64,000 nucleotides of DNA from Paeniglutamicibacter psychrophenolicus (GTDB taxonomy: Bacteria; Actinomycetota; Actinomycetes; Actinomycetales; Micrococcaceae), in assembly GCF_030812255.1 (NCBI RefSeq), contig NZ_JAUSSH010000006.1:124001-188000 (forward strand). The letters are read 5' to 3'. How positions within the stretch are numbered: position 1 is the first letter of the stretch; each line of letters opens with the position of its first letter. The translations under genes were made by a program, and so were the position numbers. The notes under the pieces are model-generated. The model searched no databases, had not been told where the DNA came from, and saw only the letters and a list, made by a program, of their open reading frames with translations. Shown in pieces: positions 7,939 to 16,046 of this stretch.

Positions 7939-9261
7939 ATGACCCACACTGGAACACTCGAAGCGGGTGCAACACGGCAGATCTCCGACAAGGAGGCCAC
8001 CAAGGTTGCCATTGGCGCCCTCATTGGCACCGCCATGGAGTGGTACGACTTCTTCCTCTTCAGCGCCGCCGCCGCGCTGGTATTCAACATCCAGTTCTTC
8101 GACAGCCAGAACGCCACGGCTGCCGCCATGGCAGCCTTCGCCACCTTCGGAGTGGGGCTCGTGGCCCGCCCCATCGGCGGAATGATCTTCGGGGTGATGG
8201 GCGACAAGATCGGACGCCGCAAGACGCTCATGGTGACCATCGTCGGCATCGGCGTGATCACCGGCCTGATCGGTTTGCTGCCGACCTACGCGGCCATCGG
8301 GATTGCCGCGCCGATCCTGCTGGTTCTGCTGCGCATCGCCCAGGGCCTGTTCGTGGGCGGCGAATGGTCCGGAGCCATGACCATCGTGGTGGAAAACGCG
8401 CCGCTGCACCGTCGTGCCCGTTACGCGGCACTGCCGCAGATCGGCTCGCCCATTGGCACGATCCTCTCCTCGGGAGGCTTCTTCCTGATGACCGTGTTCC
8501 TGTCCCAGGAGAGCTTTGACGCCTGGGGCTGGCGCATCCCGTTCCTGGCCGCGATTCCGATGCTGCTCGTGGCACTGTACATCCGCAGCCGCCTCGACGA
8601 GTCCCCCGTGTTCAAGGAATTGATGGAGAAGGGCGAGACCGAAAAGGCCCCGATCCGCACCACGCTCAAGGAATCCTGGAAGCACATCATCATCGGCATG
8701 GCTGCCGGCATGCTCGGCATCGGCGGTTTCTACCTGGTCACCGCGTTCGTGGTCTGGTACGGCGTCAATGTGCTGGAATACGAGCGCTCCCTCATGCTGC
8801 TGGGCGGCATCATTGCCGCCGTGGTGGAAATCCCGGTATTGATCCTTGGCGGCCGCCTCGGCGAGCGCTTCGGCTCCTCCAAGGTCATCACCTACGGCGG
8901 AATCTTCTCCGCGATCATCGCCTGGCCCGCCTTCCTGCTCATCGATTCGGGCAACGACGTGCTGGTCATCGCCGGCATGACCCTGGCCGTCGCGGCGCTC
9001 TCGCTGCCCTACGCCGCCTCCGGCACGGTGCTGACCGGGCTGTTCCCGGCGAAGACCCGCTACACCGGCGTCGGATTCGCGCAGAACACCGCCGGCATGA
9101 TCTCCGGGTTCATCCCACTGGCCGCCACCGCCCTGGTCGCCGCCGCGTCCAACCACTGGTGGCCCGCCGCCGCCATGCTCATCTTCCTCTCGCTGTTCAC
9201 CGCGGTTGCGGGCGTCATCGCCCCTCGTCTCAGCGTCGACCTGCCCGGCTTCAAGCACTAG
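7939..9261 (+). CDS. MHS-family (metabolite:H+ symporter) MFS transporter
   Basis: 440 residues with about 12 hydrophobic segments. The opening AIGALIGTAMEWYDFFLF and the loop RPIGGMIFGVMGDKIGRRKT are hallmarks of the MHS family (ShiA, ProP and KgtP relatives), which import carboxylates, betaines or amino-acid-like compounds with protons. FVGGEWSGAMTIVVE in helix 4-5 also fits. The frame is open to 7831, but the ATG at 7939 is where family similarity starts, and AGGCAGA lies upstream. It is first in a set of four same-strand genes behind a divergent PucR-type regulator. It probably brings in the substrate of the downstream enzymes, which cannot be named from sequence. Confidence 0.9.
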   Translation: MTHTGTLEAGATRQISDKEATKVAIGALIGTAMEWYDFFLFSAAAALVFNIQFFDSQNATAAAMAAFATFGVGLVARPIGGMIFGVMGDKIGRRKTLMVTIVGIGVITGLIGLLPTYAAIGIAAPILLVLLRIAQGLFVGGEWSGAMTIVVENAPLHRRARYAALPQIGSPIGTILSSGGFFLMTVFLSQESFDAWGWRIPFLAAIPMLLVALYIRSRLDESPVFKELMEKGETEKAPIRTTLKESWKHIIIGMAAGMLGIGGFYLVTAFVVWYGVNVLEYERSLMLLGGIIAAVVEIPVLILGGRLGERFGSSKVITYGGIFSAIIAWPAFLLIDSGNDVLVIAGMTLAVAALSLPYAASGTVLTGLFPAKTRYTGVGFAQNTAGMISGFIPLAATALVAAASNHWWPAAAMLIFLSLFTAVAGVIAPRLSVDLPGFKH

Positions 9262-9268
9262 CGACCCT

Positions 9269-9312
9269 CCGGTGTGCACCGCAGGGGCCCCAAATCCTGC
9301 GGTTCACACCGG
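9269..9312 (+). terminator. Long hairpin between the transporter and the ThDP-enzyme gene
   Basis: Two 17-nt arms (9269-9285 and 9296-9312) pair with a single mismatch around a 10-nt loop, starting 8 nt after the transporter stop codon. A T-rich stretch (9321-9332) follows after a gap of about 8 nt. It may be a partial terminator or an RNA-stability element that sets different levels for transporter and enzymes. Confidence 0.65.
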
Positions 9313-9361
9313 ACCCCACAGTCTTCTTTTTACGCTCCACAACAAAGGACCACGACCGCTC

Positions 9362-11017
9362 ATGACCCTGTCAGCCGGCCACCTCATCGTCAAGACCCTC
9401 GAAGCCCACGGCGTGGAGCGCATCTATGCGGTTCCGGGTGAAAGCTACCTCGATGTGCTCGACGGGCTTCACGATTCCCCGATCCACACCGTCGTCACCC
9501 GCCACGAGGGCGGTGCCGGCTTCATGGCCCTGGCAGAGGGCCGGCTCGGCGAGACTCCCGGCATTGCCATGGTCACCCGGGGCCCCGGTGCCGCGAACGC
9601 CATGATCGCGATCCACACCGCCTGGCAGGACGCCACCGCGATGGTGCTGTTCGTCGGGCTGATTCCGCTGGCGGACCGCGGACGGGACTCCTTCCAGGAG
9701 TTCAGCCTGGAGGGTTGGTTCTCCACCACCGCCAAGGCGGTCTTTGTGCTCGATGACGAGCACCAGGCCGGCGACGTGGTGGCACGGGCCATGCGCCTGG
9801 CCTCCACCGGACGCCCCGGACCGGTCGTGGTCGGACTGCCCGAGGACGTCCTGGTCCGCATGACCTCCTCCCCCGTGCCCGCGGTGCTTCCGTTGCCCGA
9901 GGCCGCACCAAGTGCAGCGGGCCTCGACTCGCTGTCCGACCTGCTCGGCCGGGCGATGCGGCCGGCGATCATTGTGGGCGGGGACGGCTGGGATCCGGCC
10001 ACCTCGGCAAGGCTTGCCGATTTCGCCGAGGCCGCCCACGTGCCGGTGCTGGCCGACTGGCGCGCCTATGACGCGATCGACCACGACTCCCCGGCCTACG
10101 CGGGCTGGCTGGGCTATGGCCGGGCCGAACGCACCGTGCAGGCGCTGAACGATGCCGACCTGTTGGTCTTCATCGGCTGCACCCGCGGCGATGTGCTCTC
10201 CGAGGGCTACCAGGCCGCGCTGGACACCCCGACCATCGTGGTGTCCCCCGACGCCGAGCTGACGGGCCACGCCGGACGCATCGACGCGCACCTGGGCATC
10301 GGCCCGGCGCAATTCGTTTCAGCCCTTCCCTCCGGCGACTCGCTGCGCGGCACGCGCGGCCCGCAGTGGATGGAGAAGCTGCGCGCAGAACAGCTGGACT
10401 TCATTGTCCCCGGAGCCGACGGCGGCACCGGCGTGGACCTGGGCATCGCCTTCGAATCCCTCGAGGCCGCCCTGGACCAGGACCGCATCATCACCTACGG
10501 CGCTGGCAACGCAACCCTGTGGGGCCACCGCTATCTGTCCCACCACGGTCCGAAATCGCTGGTGGGACCGCGCAACGGCGCCATGGGGCTCTCCGTTCCG
10601 GCCGCCGTGGCGGCAAGCATCATGCACCCGGGCCGCCACGTCGTGGCCGTCTGCGGGGACGGGGACTTCTTCATGAACGCCCAGGAACTTGCCGTCTCCT
10701 TCGCCCACGGCGGCACCCCGCTGGTCGTCGTGGCGGACAACGGGATCTTCGGCACCATCGTGGACCACCAGCGCCGGCACTACCCGCAGCGCCCCTCGGG
10801 CACGTCGATGGAAAACCCGAACTTCGCCCAGTGGATCAAGTCCTTCGGCGGGCACGGCGAATTCGTCGCCACCACCGCGGAGTTTGCCCCGGCACTCGAA
10901 CGCGCCCTGGCCAGCGGCCTGCCGGCGGTGCTGCACCTGAAGACCGACCCGGCCACCATGGGCCCGGGCACCGTCGCGCACCGATCCGTGGCAAGCGGTG
11001 CGGAGGCCCACGCATGA
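9362..11017 (+). CDS. Thiamine-diphosphate-dependent enzyme (acetolactate synthase/decarboxylase superfamily)
   Basis: 551 residues with the three domains of this superfamily. The N-terminal pyrimidine-binding domain has YAVPGESYLDVLDGL and RHEGGAGFMA, whose Glu activates the cofactor. The C-terminal domain has the Mg-ThDP motif starting CGDGDFFMNAQELA and closing with VVVADNGIFGTI. Because the catalytic Glu is present it is not a canonical glyoxylate carboligase, which lacks it. Candidates are a 2-oxoacid decarboxylase or carboligase; the reaction cannot be fixed from sequence. The ATG at 9362 follows a long open upstream frame without homology. Its stop overlaps the next start (ATGA), so it is translationally coupled to the amidohydrolase and likely acts in the same pathway. 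Confidence 0.88.
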   Translation: MTLSAGHLIVKTLEAHGVERIYAVPGESYLDVLDGLHDSPIHTVVTRHEGGAGFMALAEGRLGETPGIAMVTRGPGAANAMIAIHTAWQDATAMVLFVGLIPLADRGRDSFQEFSLEGWFSTTAKAVFVLDDEHQAGDVVARAMRLASTGRPGPVVVGLPEDVLVRMTSSPVPAVLPLPEAAPSAAGLDSLSDLLGRAMRPAIIVGGDGWDPATSARLADFAEAAHVPVLADWRAYDAIDHDSPAYAGWLGYGRAERTVQALNDADLLVFIGCTRGDVLSEGYQAALDTPTIVVSPDAELTGHAGRIDAHLGIGPAQFVSALPSGDSLRGTRGPQWMEKLRAEQLDFIVPGADGGTGVDLGIAFESLEAALDQDRIITYGAGNATLWGHRYLSHHGPKSLVGPRNGAMGLSVPAAVAASIMHPGRHVVAVCGDGDFFMNAQELAVSFAHGGTPLVVVADNGIFGTIVDHQRRHYPQRPSGTSMENPNFAQWIKSFGGHGEFVATTAEFAPALERALASGLPAVLHLKTDPATMGPGTVAHRSVASGAEAHA

Positions 11018-12681
11018 GGCTCGATCTGCTGGTGCGCGCCGGCACCATCCTGACCATGGACGAGGCGCGCCCCACGGCCCGCGAGATGGGGATCATCGGC
11101 GGGCGCATCGTGGGGTTCGACGAGGACCTGGCCGGATGCAGCGCGGACCGCACCGAGGACTTCGGCGAGGCGACCATCACCCCCGGCTTCATCGACGCGC
11201 ACTGCCACACCACCTGGTGGGGGCTGGGGCTCGCCGCCCTGGATCTCTCGGAGGCACGCGGGCTGGAGGAGCTCTACGCCCTGCTCGAGGCCGAGATGGA
11301 TCGGCTGGCCGCCACCCCCGGCGTGTGGCTCAACGGCACCGGCTTCAACCACAAGAACCACGGCGGCCACTTCCCCGACATCGTACGGCTCGATGCGATC
11401 ACCGGGGACCGCCCGCTGTACCTGCGCCACGTCTCGGGGCACGCCTCGATCACCAACACCGCCACCCTCGCCCTGGCCGGGGCCCTGGAACCGGGCTTCG
11501 CCGATCCCGTGGGCGGCGCCGTGGTGCGCGACGCGCACGGATCGCCCACCGGGCTGGTCGAGGAAGCGGCCCAGGGCATCATCCAGAAGATGCTCCTGCC
11601 CTACTCCGCGGAGCAGATCGTCGGTGCCCTGGACGCCGCGACCGCCCGTTACGCCGCCGAGGGCATCACCTCCTTCACCGAGGCCGGCGTCGGCGGCGGC
11701 TGGATCGGCCACTCCCCCGTCGAGGTCACCGCCTACCAAGGGGCGCTGGCCGCCGGGAAGCTGCACGCCCGCGCCCAGCTGATGCCGACACTCGACGCGC
11801 TGCGCGAGCAGGAATCCCATGCCTCCGACGCCCACGGCAGCGGAACCGGGCTGGGGCTGGACCTGGGCATCACGGCCGGGTTCGGCAACGAGCACCTCTC
11901 GCTGGGCCCGGTCAAGGTGTTCATGGACGGCTCGCTGCTGGGTGCCACCGCCGCGGTGACCGAGGACTATTGCGGACACCTGCACAACAGCGGCTACCTG
12001 CTCGACGACGCCCAGGCATACCGGGAACGGGTCGCGGCCGCCTACCGCTCCGGCTGGCCCGTGGCGCTGCACGCCATCGGGGATGCGGCCATCGACCTGG
12101 CGATCGAGATCATCTCCGGGCTGCAGGAGAAGCACGGCCGCAATGCGCTGCCCAACCGCATCGAGCACTTCGGCATCGCCCGCCCCGACCAGGTCGCGGC
12201 CGTGGCCAGGCACGGCATCGCGGTGACCCCGCAGGCATCCTTCATCGGCCCGCTGGGCGACCAGTTCGCCACGCTCGTCGGTCCCGAGCGCGAGGGCTGG
12301 CTCTACCGCGGCCAATCGCTGCTGGCCGCCGGGGTCCTGGCCGCCGGCAGCTCGGACTTGCCGGTTGCCGACAACAACGTGCGCCGCGCCATGGCCTCGG
12401 CCGTGGACCGCCGGACCGAAAACGGGAAGGTGCTCGGCGGAGCGGCCGAGTGCCTGAGCCCGTTGGAGGCGCTGCGGCTCTACACCGTCAATGCCGCCAA
12501 GGCCACCGGCCTGTTCGCCGACCGCGGGTCCCTGGCCCGCGGCAAGCTCGCGGACTTCACGGTGCTTTCCGCCTCCCCGCTGCACGCCGCGGACATTGCC
12601 GCGCTCGAAATCCTGGGCACCTTCGTCGGCGGAAAGTCCAGCTACACACGCTCCGCCGCCGCAGTTCCCGCCACCGCCTGA
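11014..12681 (+). CDS. YtcJ-like amidohydrolase (Amidohydro_3 type)
   Basis: 555 residues. Metal-site motifs of the amidohydrolase superfamily are visible: PGFIDAHCHTTWW (HxH), VALHAIGDAAIDLAIE (third His) and SSDLPVADNNV near the C-terminus, the arrangement typical of YtcJ/NfdA-type enzymes, which cleave C-N bonds in N-substituted formamides, amides or cyclic imides. The final 60 residues form the small beta domain around ARGKLADFTVLS. The ATG at 11014 overlaps the stop of the thiamine-enzyme gene by 4 nt. With the downstream M20 enzyme it suggests stepwise hydrolysis of a nitrogen-containing compound (inference). Confidence 0.88.
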   Translation: MRLDLLVRAGTILTMDEARPTAREMGIIGGRIVGFDEDLAGCSADRTEDFGEATITPGFIDAHCHTTWWGLGLAALDLSEARGLEELYALLEAEMDRLAATPGVWLNGTGFNHKNHGGHFPDIVRLDAITGDRPLYLRHVSGHASITNTATLALAGALEPGFADPVGGAVVRDAHGSPTGLVEEAAQGIIQKMLLPYSAEQIVGALDAATARYAAEGITSFTEAGVGGGWIGHSPVEVTAYQGALAAGKLHARAQLMPTLDALREQESHASDAHGSGTGLGLDLGITAGFGNEHLSLGPVKVFMDGSLLGATAAVTEDYCGHLHNSGYLLDDAQAYRERVAAAYRSGWPVALHAIGDAAIDLAIEIISGLQEKHGRNALPNRIEHFGIARPDQVAAVARHGIAVTPQASFIGPLGDQFATLVGPEREGWLYRGQSLLAAGVLAAGSSDLPVADNNVRRAMASAVDRRTENGKVLGGAAECLSPLEALRLYTVNAAKATGLFADRGSLARGKLADFTVLSASPLHAADIAALEILGTFVGGKSSYTRSAAAVPATA

Positions 12682-12712
12682 TCCCCGCCCCCACCACCTT
12701 GCAGGAGAGACC

Positions 12713-14005
12713 ATGACCCCGACCAACAATCCGTTCCTTGCCGACTTCACCTCGATGAGCAGCCACGGCGCCACCGCCGGCGGCGGCGTGGACCGCCAGG
12801 CCGCCACCGTGGCCGACGGGCAGACCCGCAACTGGTTCCGCGGACTGGTCGAGGGCCACGGCTTCACCGTGCGCTACGACGCGGTCGGCAACCAATACGC
12901 GATGCTCGAGCTGGTTCCCGGCGCCCCGTGGATCGCGGTGGGATCACACCTGGATTCCCAGCCGCTGGGCGGCCGCTTCGACGGGGCCTACGGCGTGCTG
13001 GCCGGGGCGCACGCGGCCAAGCGCGTGCAGGAATCCCTCGCCGGCACCGAGGGCACCGCATTGTTCAACATCGTGGTCATCAACTGGTTCAACGAGGAGG
13101 GCTGCAGGTTCAAGCCCTCAATGATGGGCAGCTCCGTCTACACCGGCAAGCTGCCGGCCAACCAGGTGCTGGAAACCACCGACCCGGCCGGCACCACGGT
13201 GCGCGAGGCGCTCGAGGCCATCGGGACCATCGGCGACTTCGAGCTGCCCGTGGCCGCCTACGTGGAGATCCACATCGAGCAGGGCCGCTCCCTGGAGGAC
13301 CGGGGGCTGTCCATCGGCCTGGTCGAGTCGACCTGGGGCGCGAACAAGTACGAGTTCACGGTCCACGGGGACCAGGCGCACACCGGCGCCACGGTCATCG
13401 CCGACCGCCGGGACGCGCTGCTGGGCGCCTCCGCACTGGTGGTGGCCGCCCGCGAGATCGCCCTGGAGCACTCCACCAAGGAGCACATGGTCATCACCTC
13501 CTGCGGCGAGTTCACCGTCTTCCCGAACTCCCCCGTGGTGGTGGCCAGCCGCGTGAACCTGCTGGTGGACGTGCGCTCCACCGACCCCGACGTGCTGGCC
13601 GCCGCGGATGCCGACCTGCACGCCCGCATCGCGAAGATCGAGCAGCTGGCCAACGTGCGGATCGAGCGCGGCAAGGAGCACGTCTGGGGCGCCAAGGCCT
13701 ACGATGCGGCCGGGCTCGAGCTGGCGGCGCGGGCCGCCGCGTCGCTGGGCCTGAGCCACGGGGTGGTGCGCACCCTGGCGGGCCACGACTCGACGAACAT
13801 GAAGGACATTGTCCCGACCATCATGCTCTTCGTGCCCAGCGTCGAGGGCATCAGCCACAACGAACGCGAGCTGACCAGTGACGCGGACATGCTCAAAGGT
13901 GTGGACCTGCTCACCGAGGTGCTGGCGCGCGTGGTGCGCGGCGAGTTCATCTCACCCTCCGGGGTGGTGGAGGAACCCGCCGGGGATTCTTCCCTCGTTT
14001 CCTAG
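12713..14005 (+). CDS. Zn-dependent hydrolase, N-carbamoyl-L-amino acid hydrolase/allantoate amidohydrolase type (M20)
   Basis: 430 residues. Metal and substrate residues of the HyuC/AllC group are present: VGSHLDSQPLGGRFDGAYG, WFNEEGCRFKPSMMGS, then EIHIEQGRSLED and AGHDSTNMKDIVPT followed by SVEGISHNERE. These enzymes remove a carbamoyl or amide group from carbamoyl amino acids, allantoate or ureidoglycine. GGAGAGACC precedes the ATG at good spacing. It is the last gene of the apparent operon that begins at 7939. It converges on the NmrA-like gene, and the stop codons of both share one CTAG at 14002-14005. Substrate not assignable from sequence. Confidence 0.9.
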   Translation: MTPTNNPFLADFTSMSSHGATAGGGVDRQAATVADGQTRNWFRGLVEGHGFTVRYDAVGNQYAMLELVPGAPWIAVGSHLDSQPLGGRFDGAYGVLAGAHAAKRVQESLAGTEGTALFNIVVINWFNEEGCRFKPSMMGSSVYTGKLPANQVLETTDPAGTTVREALEAIGTIGDFELPVAAYVEIHIEQGRSLEDRGLSIGLVESTWGANKYEFTVHGDQAHTGATVIADRRDALLGASALVVAAREIALEHSTKEHMVITSCGEFTVFPNSPVVVASRVNLLVDVRSTDPDVLAAADADLHARIAKIEQLANVRIERGKEHVWGAKAYDAAGLELAARAAASLGLSHGVVRTLAGHDSTNMKDIVPTIMLFVPSVEGISHNERELTSDADMLKGVDLLTEVLARVVRGEFISPSGVVEEPAGDSSLVS

Positions 14006-14865
14006 GAGCGATTGGCCGGCAGGGTTTCCAGCAGCTGCGCCAGCGTCATCGGCGGCACCCCGGTGATCGCCTCGATGTCCCCGCTGACCTGTTCCATGGC
14101 CCCGGAGGCAATCGAGAGGTAGGTGGACACCCAGGCGTCCACCTGCCACCTCGGGGCCTTGTACGGTTCCCTCGAGGCATAGGCTTCCTCGAGGGTCTCG
14201 TCCACGTAGCCGACAGGTTCCCCGCGGGCCTCACCGAGCTGTCGGGCAACCTCGGTGAGCGACAGCGCCTCGGGGCCGGTCAGCTCGTAGGTCGCCCCCA
14301 CGTGCCGCGCCGGATCACGCAGGATCGCCACGGCGGTGCGCGCGATGTCGTGCTGGGCCACCACCGCGACCCTGCCGTCCCCGGCGGGCCCCCGGATGGC
14401 CCCGTCTGCTCCCACGAGCCCGGGCAGGAAGTCGGCGTAGAGGTTGTCGCGCAGGAAGGTGAAGTCCAGGCCTGAGGCCCTGATGTATTCCTCGGTGGCG
14501 AAGTGGTCCCGGGCCAGGGTGAACACCGCGTCCTGGGCGGCACCGACAAATGAGACATACACCAGGTGGCGGACCCCGGCCTCGAGGGCCGCATCGACGA
14601 AGTCGCAATGCTGCTCCAGGCGCTCCAGCGATTCGGAGGCCGAGACCATGAACACCGTTTCGGCCCCGGCCAGCGCCGTGCGCGTGGCGGAGGTGTTCTC
14701 GTACGCCGCCTGCAACACCGTGGCACCGTCCACCGGCGGGGCCTTGCGCGGGGTCCTGGCCAGCAGGCGCTGCTTCACGCCGGCCGCGGAAAGCCCGGCC
14801 GCGACCCGGCCGCCAAGGCTTCCAGTGGACCCGGTGACGGCCAGCGGCGGGGGAACGATGATCAT
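14002..14865 (-). CDS. NmrA-like NAD(P)-binding SDR-family oxidoreductase
   Basis: 287 residues. The Rossmann motif AVTGSTGSLGGRVAAGL is at the N-terminus, followed by VDGATVLQAAYENTSATRTA and FVGAAQDAVFTLARDHFATE, as in QOR2/NmrA-type atypical short-chain dehydrogenases, which act as quinone reductases or redox sensors. The frame is open far upstream, but homology begins at the ATG at 14865; a GGAGG lies almost against it, so the exact start is not firm. A broken paralogue of its C-terminal half lies at 6239-6590. It converges on the M20 hydrolase gene with overlapping stops. Confidence 0.85.
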   Translation of the reverse strand: MIIVPPPLAVTGSTGSLGGRVAAGLSAAGVKQRLLARTPRKAPPVDGATVLQAAYENTSATRTALAGAETVFMVSASESLERLEQHCDFVDAALEAGVRHLVYVSFVGAAQDAVFTLARDHFATEEYIRASGLDFTFLRDNLYADFLPGLVGADGAIRGPAGDGRVAVVAQHDIARTAVAILRDPARHVGATYELTGPEALSLTEVARQLGEARGEPVGYVDETLEEAYASREPYKAPRWQVDAWVSTYLSIASGAMEQVSGDIEAITGVPPMTLAQLLETLPANRS

Positions 14866-14985
14866 GCCTCCATTGCACCACTGATTCGGCCCCCGGGTAC
14901 AGCAAGGCTGGAACCGTGTCCCCCACTGGGCAAAAAGACCGCGGATCCCATGGATTTTCGGGCCCGGCAGGACGATGCTTAGGGC

Positions 14986-15366
14986 ATGAAAGAGTTGAAC
15001 CACAGCGCCGTATATGTCGAGGCAACACGGACGAACATCCACGACATCGTCCGCACCCTGGTCGATGCCATCGGCGCCCCCGCGGTGCAGCAGCTGGCCG
15101 GCACCCAGGACGCCACCGCACCGCACCGCTGGGCCCACCCGGACAGCACGGAACCGGACACCATGACGGAGCAGCGGCTGCGCCTGGGCTACCGGGTCTG
15201 GCTGACCCTGCAGTCGCTGGAGGACCCGCAGGCGGCCGTGAACTGGCTGATGTCCCCGAACCGGGCGCTGGACGAGGAGCGGCCCATGGATTTCATTGCG
15301 CGCCTGCATGCCCAGCAGGTCGTGAACACCGCCGAGTCGCTGGTCACCCACGAGGATCGCCGCTAG
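14986..15366 (+). CDS. Small protein resembling a Xre/MbcA/ParS-type antitoxin toxin-binding domain
   Basis: 126 residues. The C-terminal half (WLTLQSLEDPQAAVNWLMSP, then NRALDEERPMDFIARLHAQQ and VVNTAESL) has the layout of the MbcA/ParS/Xre C-terminal domain: a helix, a Trp-Leu-x-x-Pro-Asn turn, Pro-hydrophobic-Asp, and a final helix with a conserved Val. In toxin-antitoxin loci that domain binds a RES-fold NAD-degrading toxin, but no RES gene is next to it here. The N-terminal 60 residues could be a degenerate helix-turn-helix. It is convergent with nanE, sharing a CTAG double stop at 15363-15366. The assignment is by pattern only. Confidence 0.6.
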   Translation: MKELNHSAVYVEATRTNIHDIVRTLVDAIGAPAVQQLAGTQDATAPHRWAHPDSTEPDTMTEQRLRLGYRVWLTLQSLEDPQAAVNWLMSPNRALDEERPMDFIARLHAQQVVNTAESLVTHEDRR

Positions 15367-16046
15367 CGCAGCGCGGCGTCGAACCAGCCGGTGATGGTTG
15401 CCGGGTGGGTGATCGCGGTGCCGACGACCACGGCAAACGCCCCGGCGTCCAGGGCAGCGCGGGCCTGGGCCGGGGTGTGGATGCGGCCCTCGGCGACCAG
15501 TGGCACCGACAGGCCCGCGGCGGCGATCGCCTCCAGCAGTTCCAGGTCCGGGCCCTGGGTCTTGGGCCGTTCCCCGGAATAGCCCGCCAGCGTGGTCCCG
15601 ACCAGGTCCGCCCCGGCCTCGGCCGCGGCCAATGCGTCTTCCAGCGACCCGCAGTCCGCCATGACCAGGGCGTGGGACTCGGCGTGGACCAGCTCGATGG
15701 TCTGCTGCAGCGACAATCCGTCCGGGCGCCCGCGCCGGGTGCCGTCCAGGGCGACGATGTGCGCCCCGGCGTGGGCCACGGCCAGCGCGTGGCGCGCGGT
15801 CGGGGTGATGAAGACGCCCTCGTGTCCGTCCTTCCACAGCCCGATCACCGGGACCTCCACGGTGCTGCGGGTGAATTGCACATCCGCGATGCCCTGGACG
15901 CGGATGGCAGCGGCTCCCCCGATGACGGCGGAGGCGGCGACCTGCGCCATCGTGGTGGGGGTGCGCATGGGTTCGCCCGGGTAGGCCTGTGCGGAGACGA
16001 TCAGGCGCCCGCGCAGGGCCTCGAGTTCGGCGGGGGTCAAGAGCAT
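15363..16046 (-). CDS. nanE: N-acetylmannosamine-6-phosphate 2-epimerase
   Basis: 227 residues, the family length. It converts N-acetylmannosamine-6-phosphate to N-acetylglucosamine-6-phosphate in sialic acid catabolism. It is a TIM barrel with the NanE signatures RLIVSAQAYPGEPM near the start, IGLWKDGHEGVFITPT, IVALDGTRRGRPDG, MADCGSLEDALAA and GADLVGTTLAGYSGE. The frame is open far upstream, but the ATG at 16046 carries GAAGGAAC at the right distance. It overlaps the end of the ROK kinase gene by 10 nt, so the two are coupled. Last gene of the sialic acid operon. Confidence 0.93.
   Translation of the reverse strand: MLLTPAELEALRGRLIVSAQAYPGEPMRTPTTMAQVAASAVIGGAAAIRVQGIADVQFTRSTVEVPVIGLWKDGHEGVFITPTARHALAVAHAGAHIVALDGTRRGRPDGLSLQQTIELVHAESHALVMADCGSLEDALAAAEAGADLVGTTLAGYSGERPKTQGPDLELLEAIAAAGLSVPLVAEGRIHTPAQARAALDAGAFAVVVGTAITHPATITGWFDAALR

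Noticed and set aside
10366-11013. N-terminal extension of the amidohydrolase frame into the ThDP-enzyme gene
   Set aside because: The extension is Arg/Pro-rich shadow sequence; the ATG at 11014 overlaps the preceding stop in the standard ATGA manner.
9362-11017. Calling the ThDP enzyme acetolactate synthase (ilvB) or glyoxylate carboligase (gcl)
   Set aside because: No small regulatory subunit or isoleucine genes are nearby, and the catalytic Glu lacking in glyoxylate carboligase is present; only the superfamily can be supported.
14866-15837. Upstream extension of the NmrA-like reductase frame
   Set aside because: The extra residues are low-complexity Arg/Gly sequence opposite other genes; the Rossmann motif begins right after the ATG at 14865.
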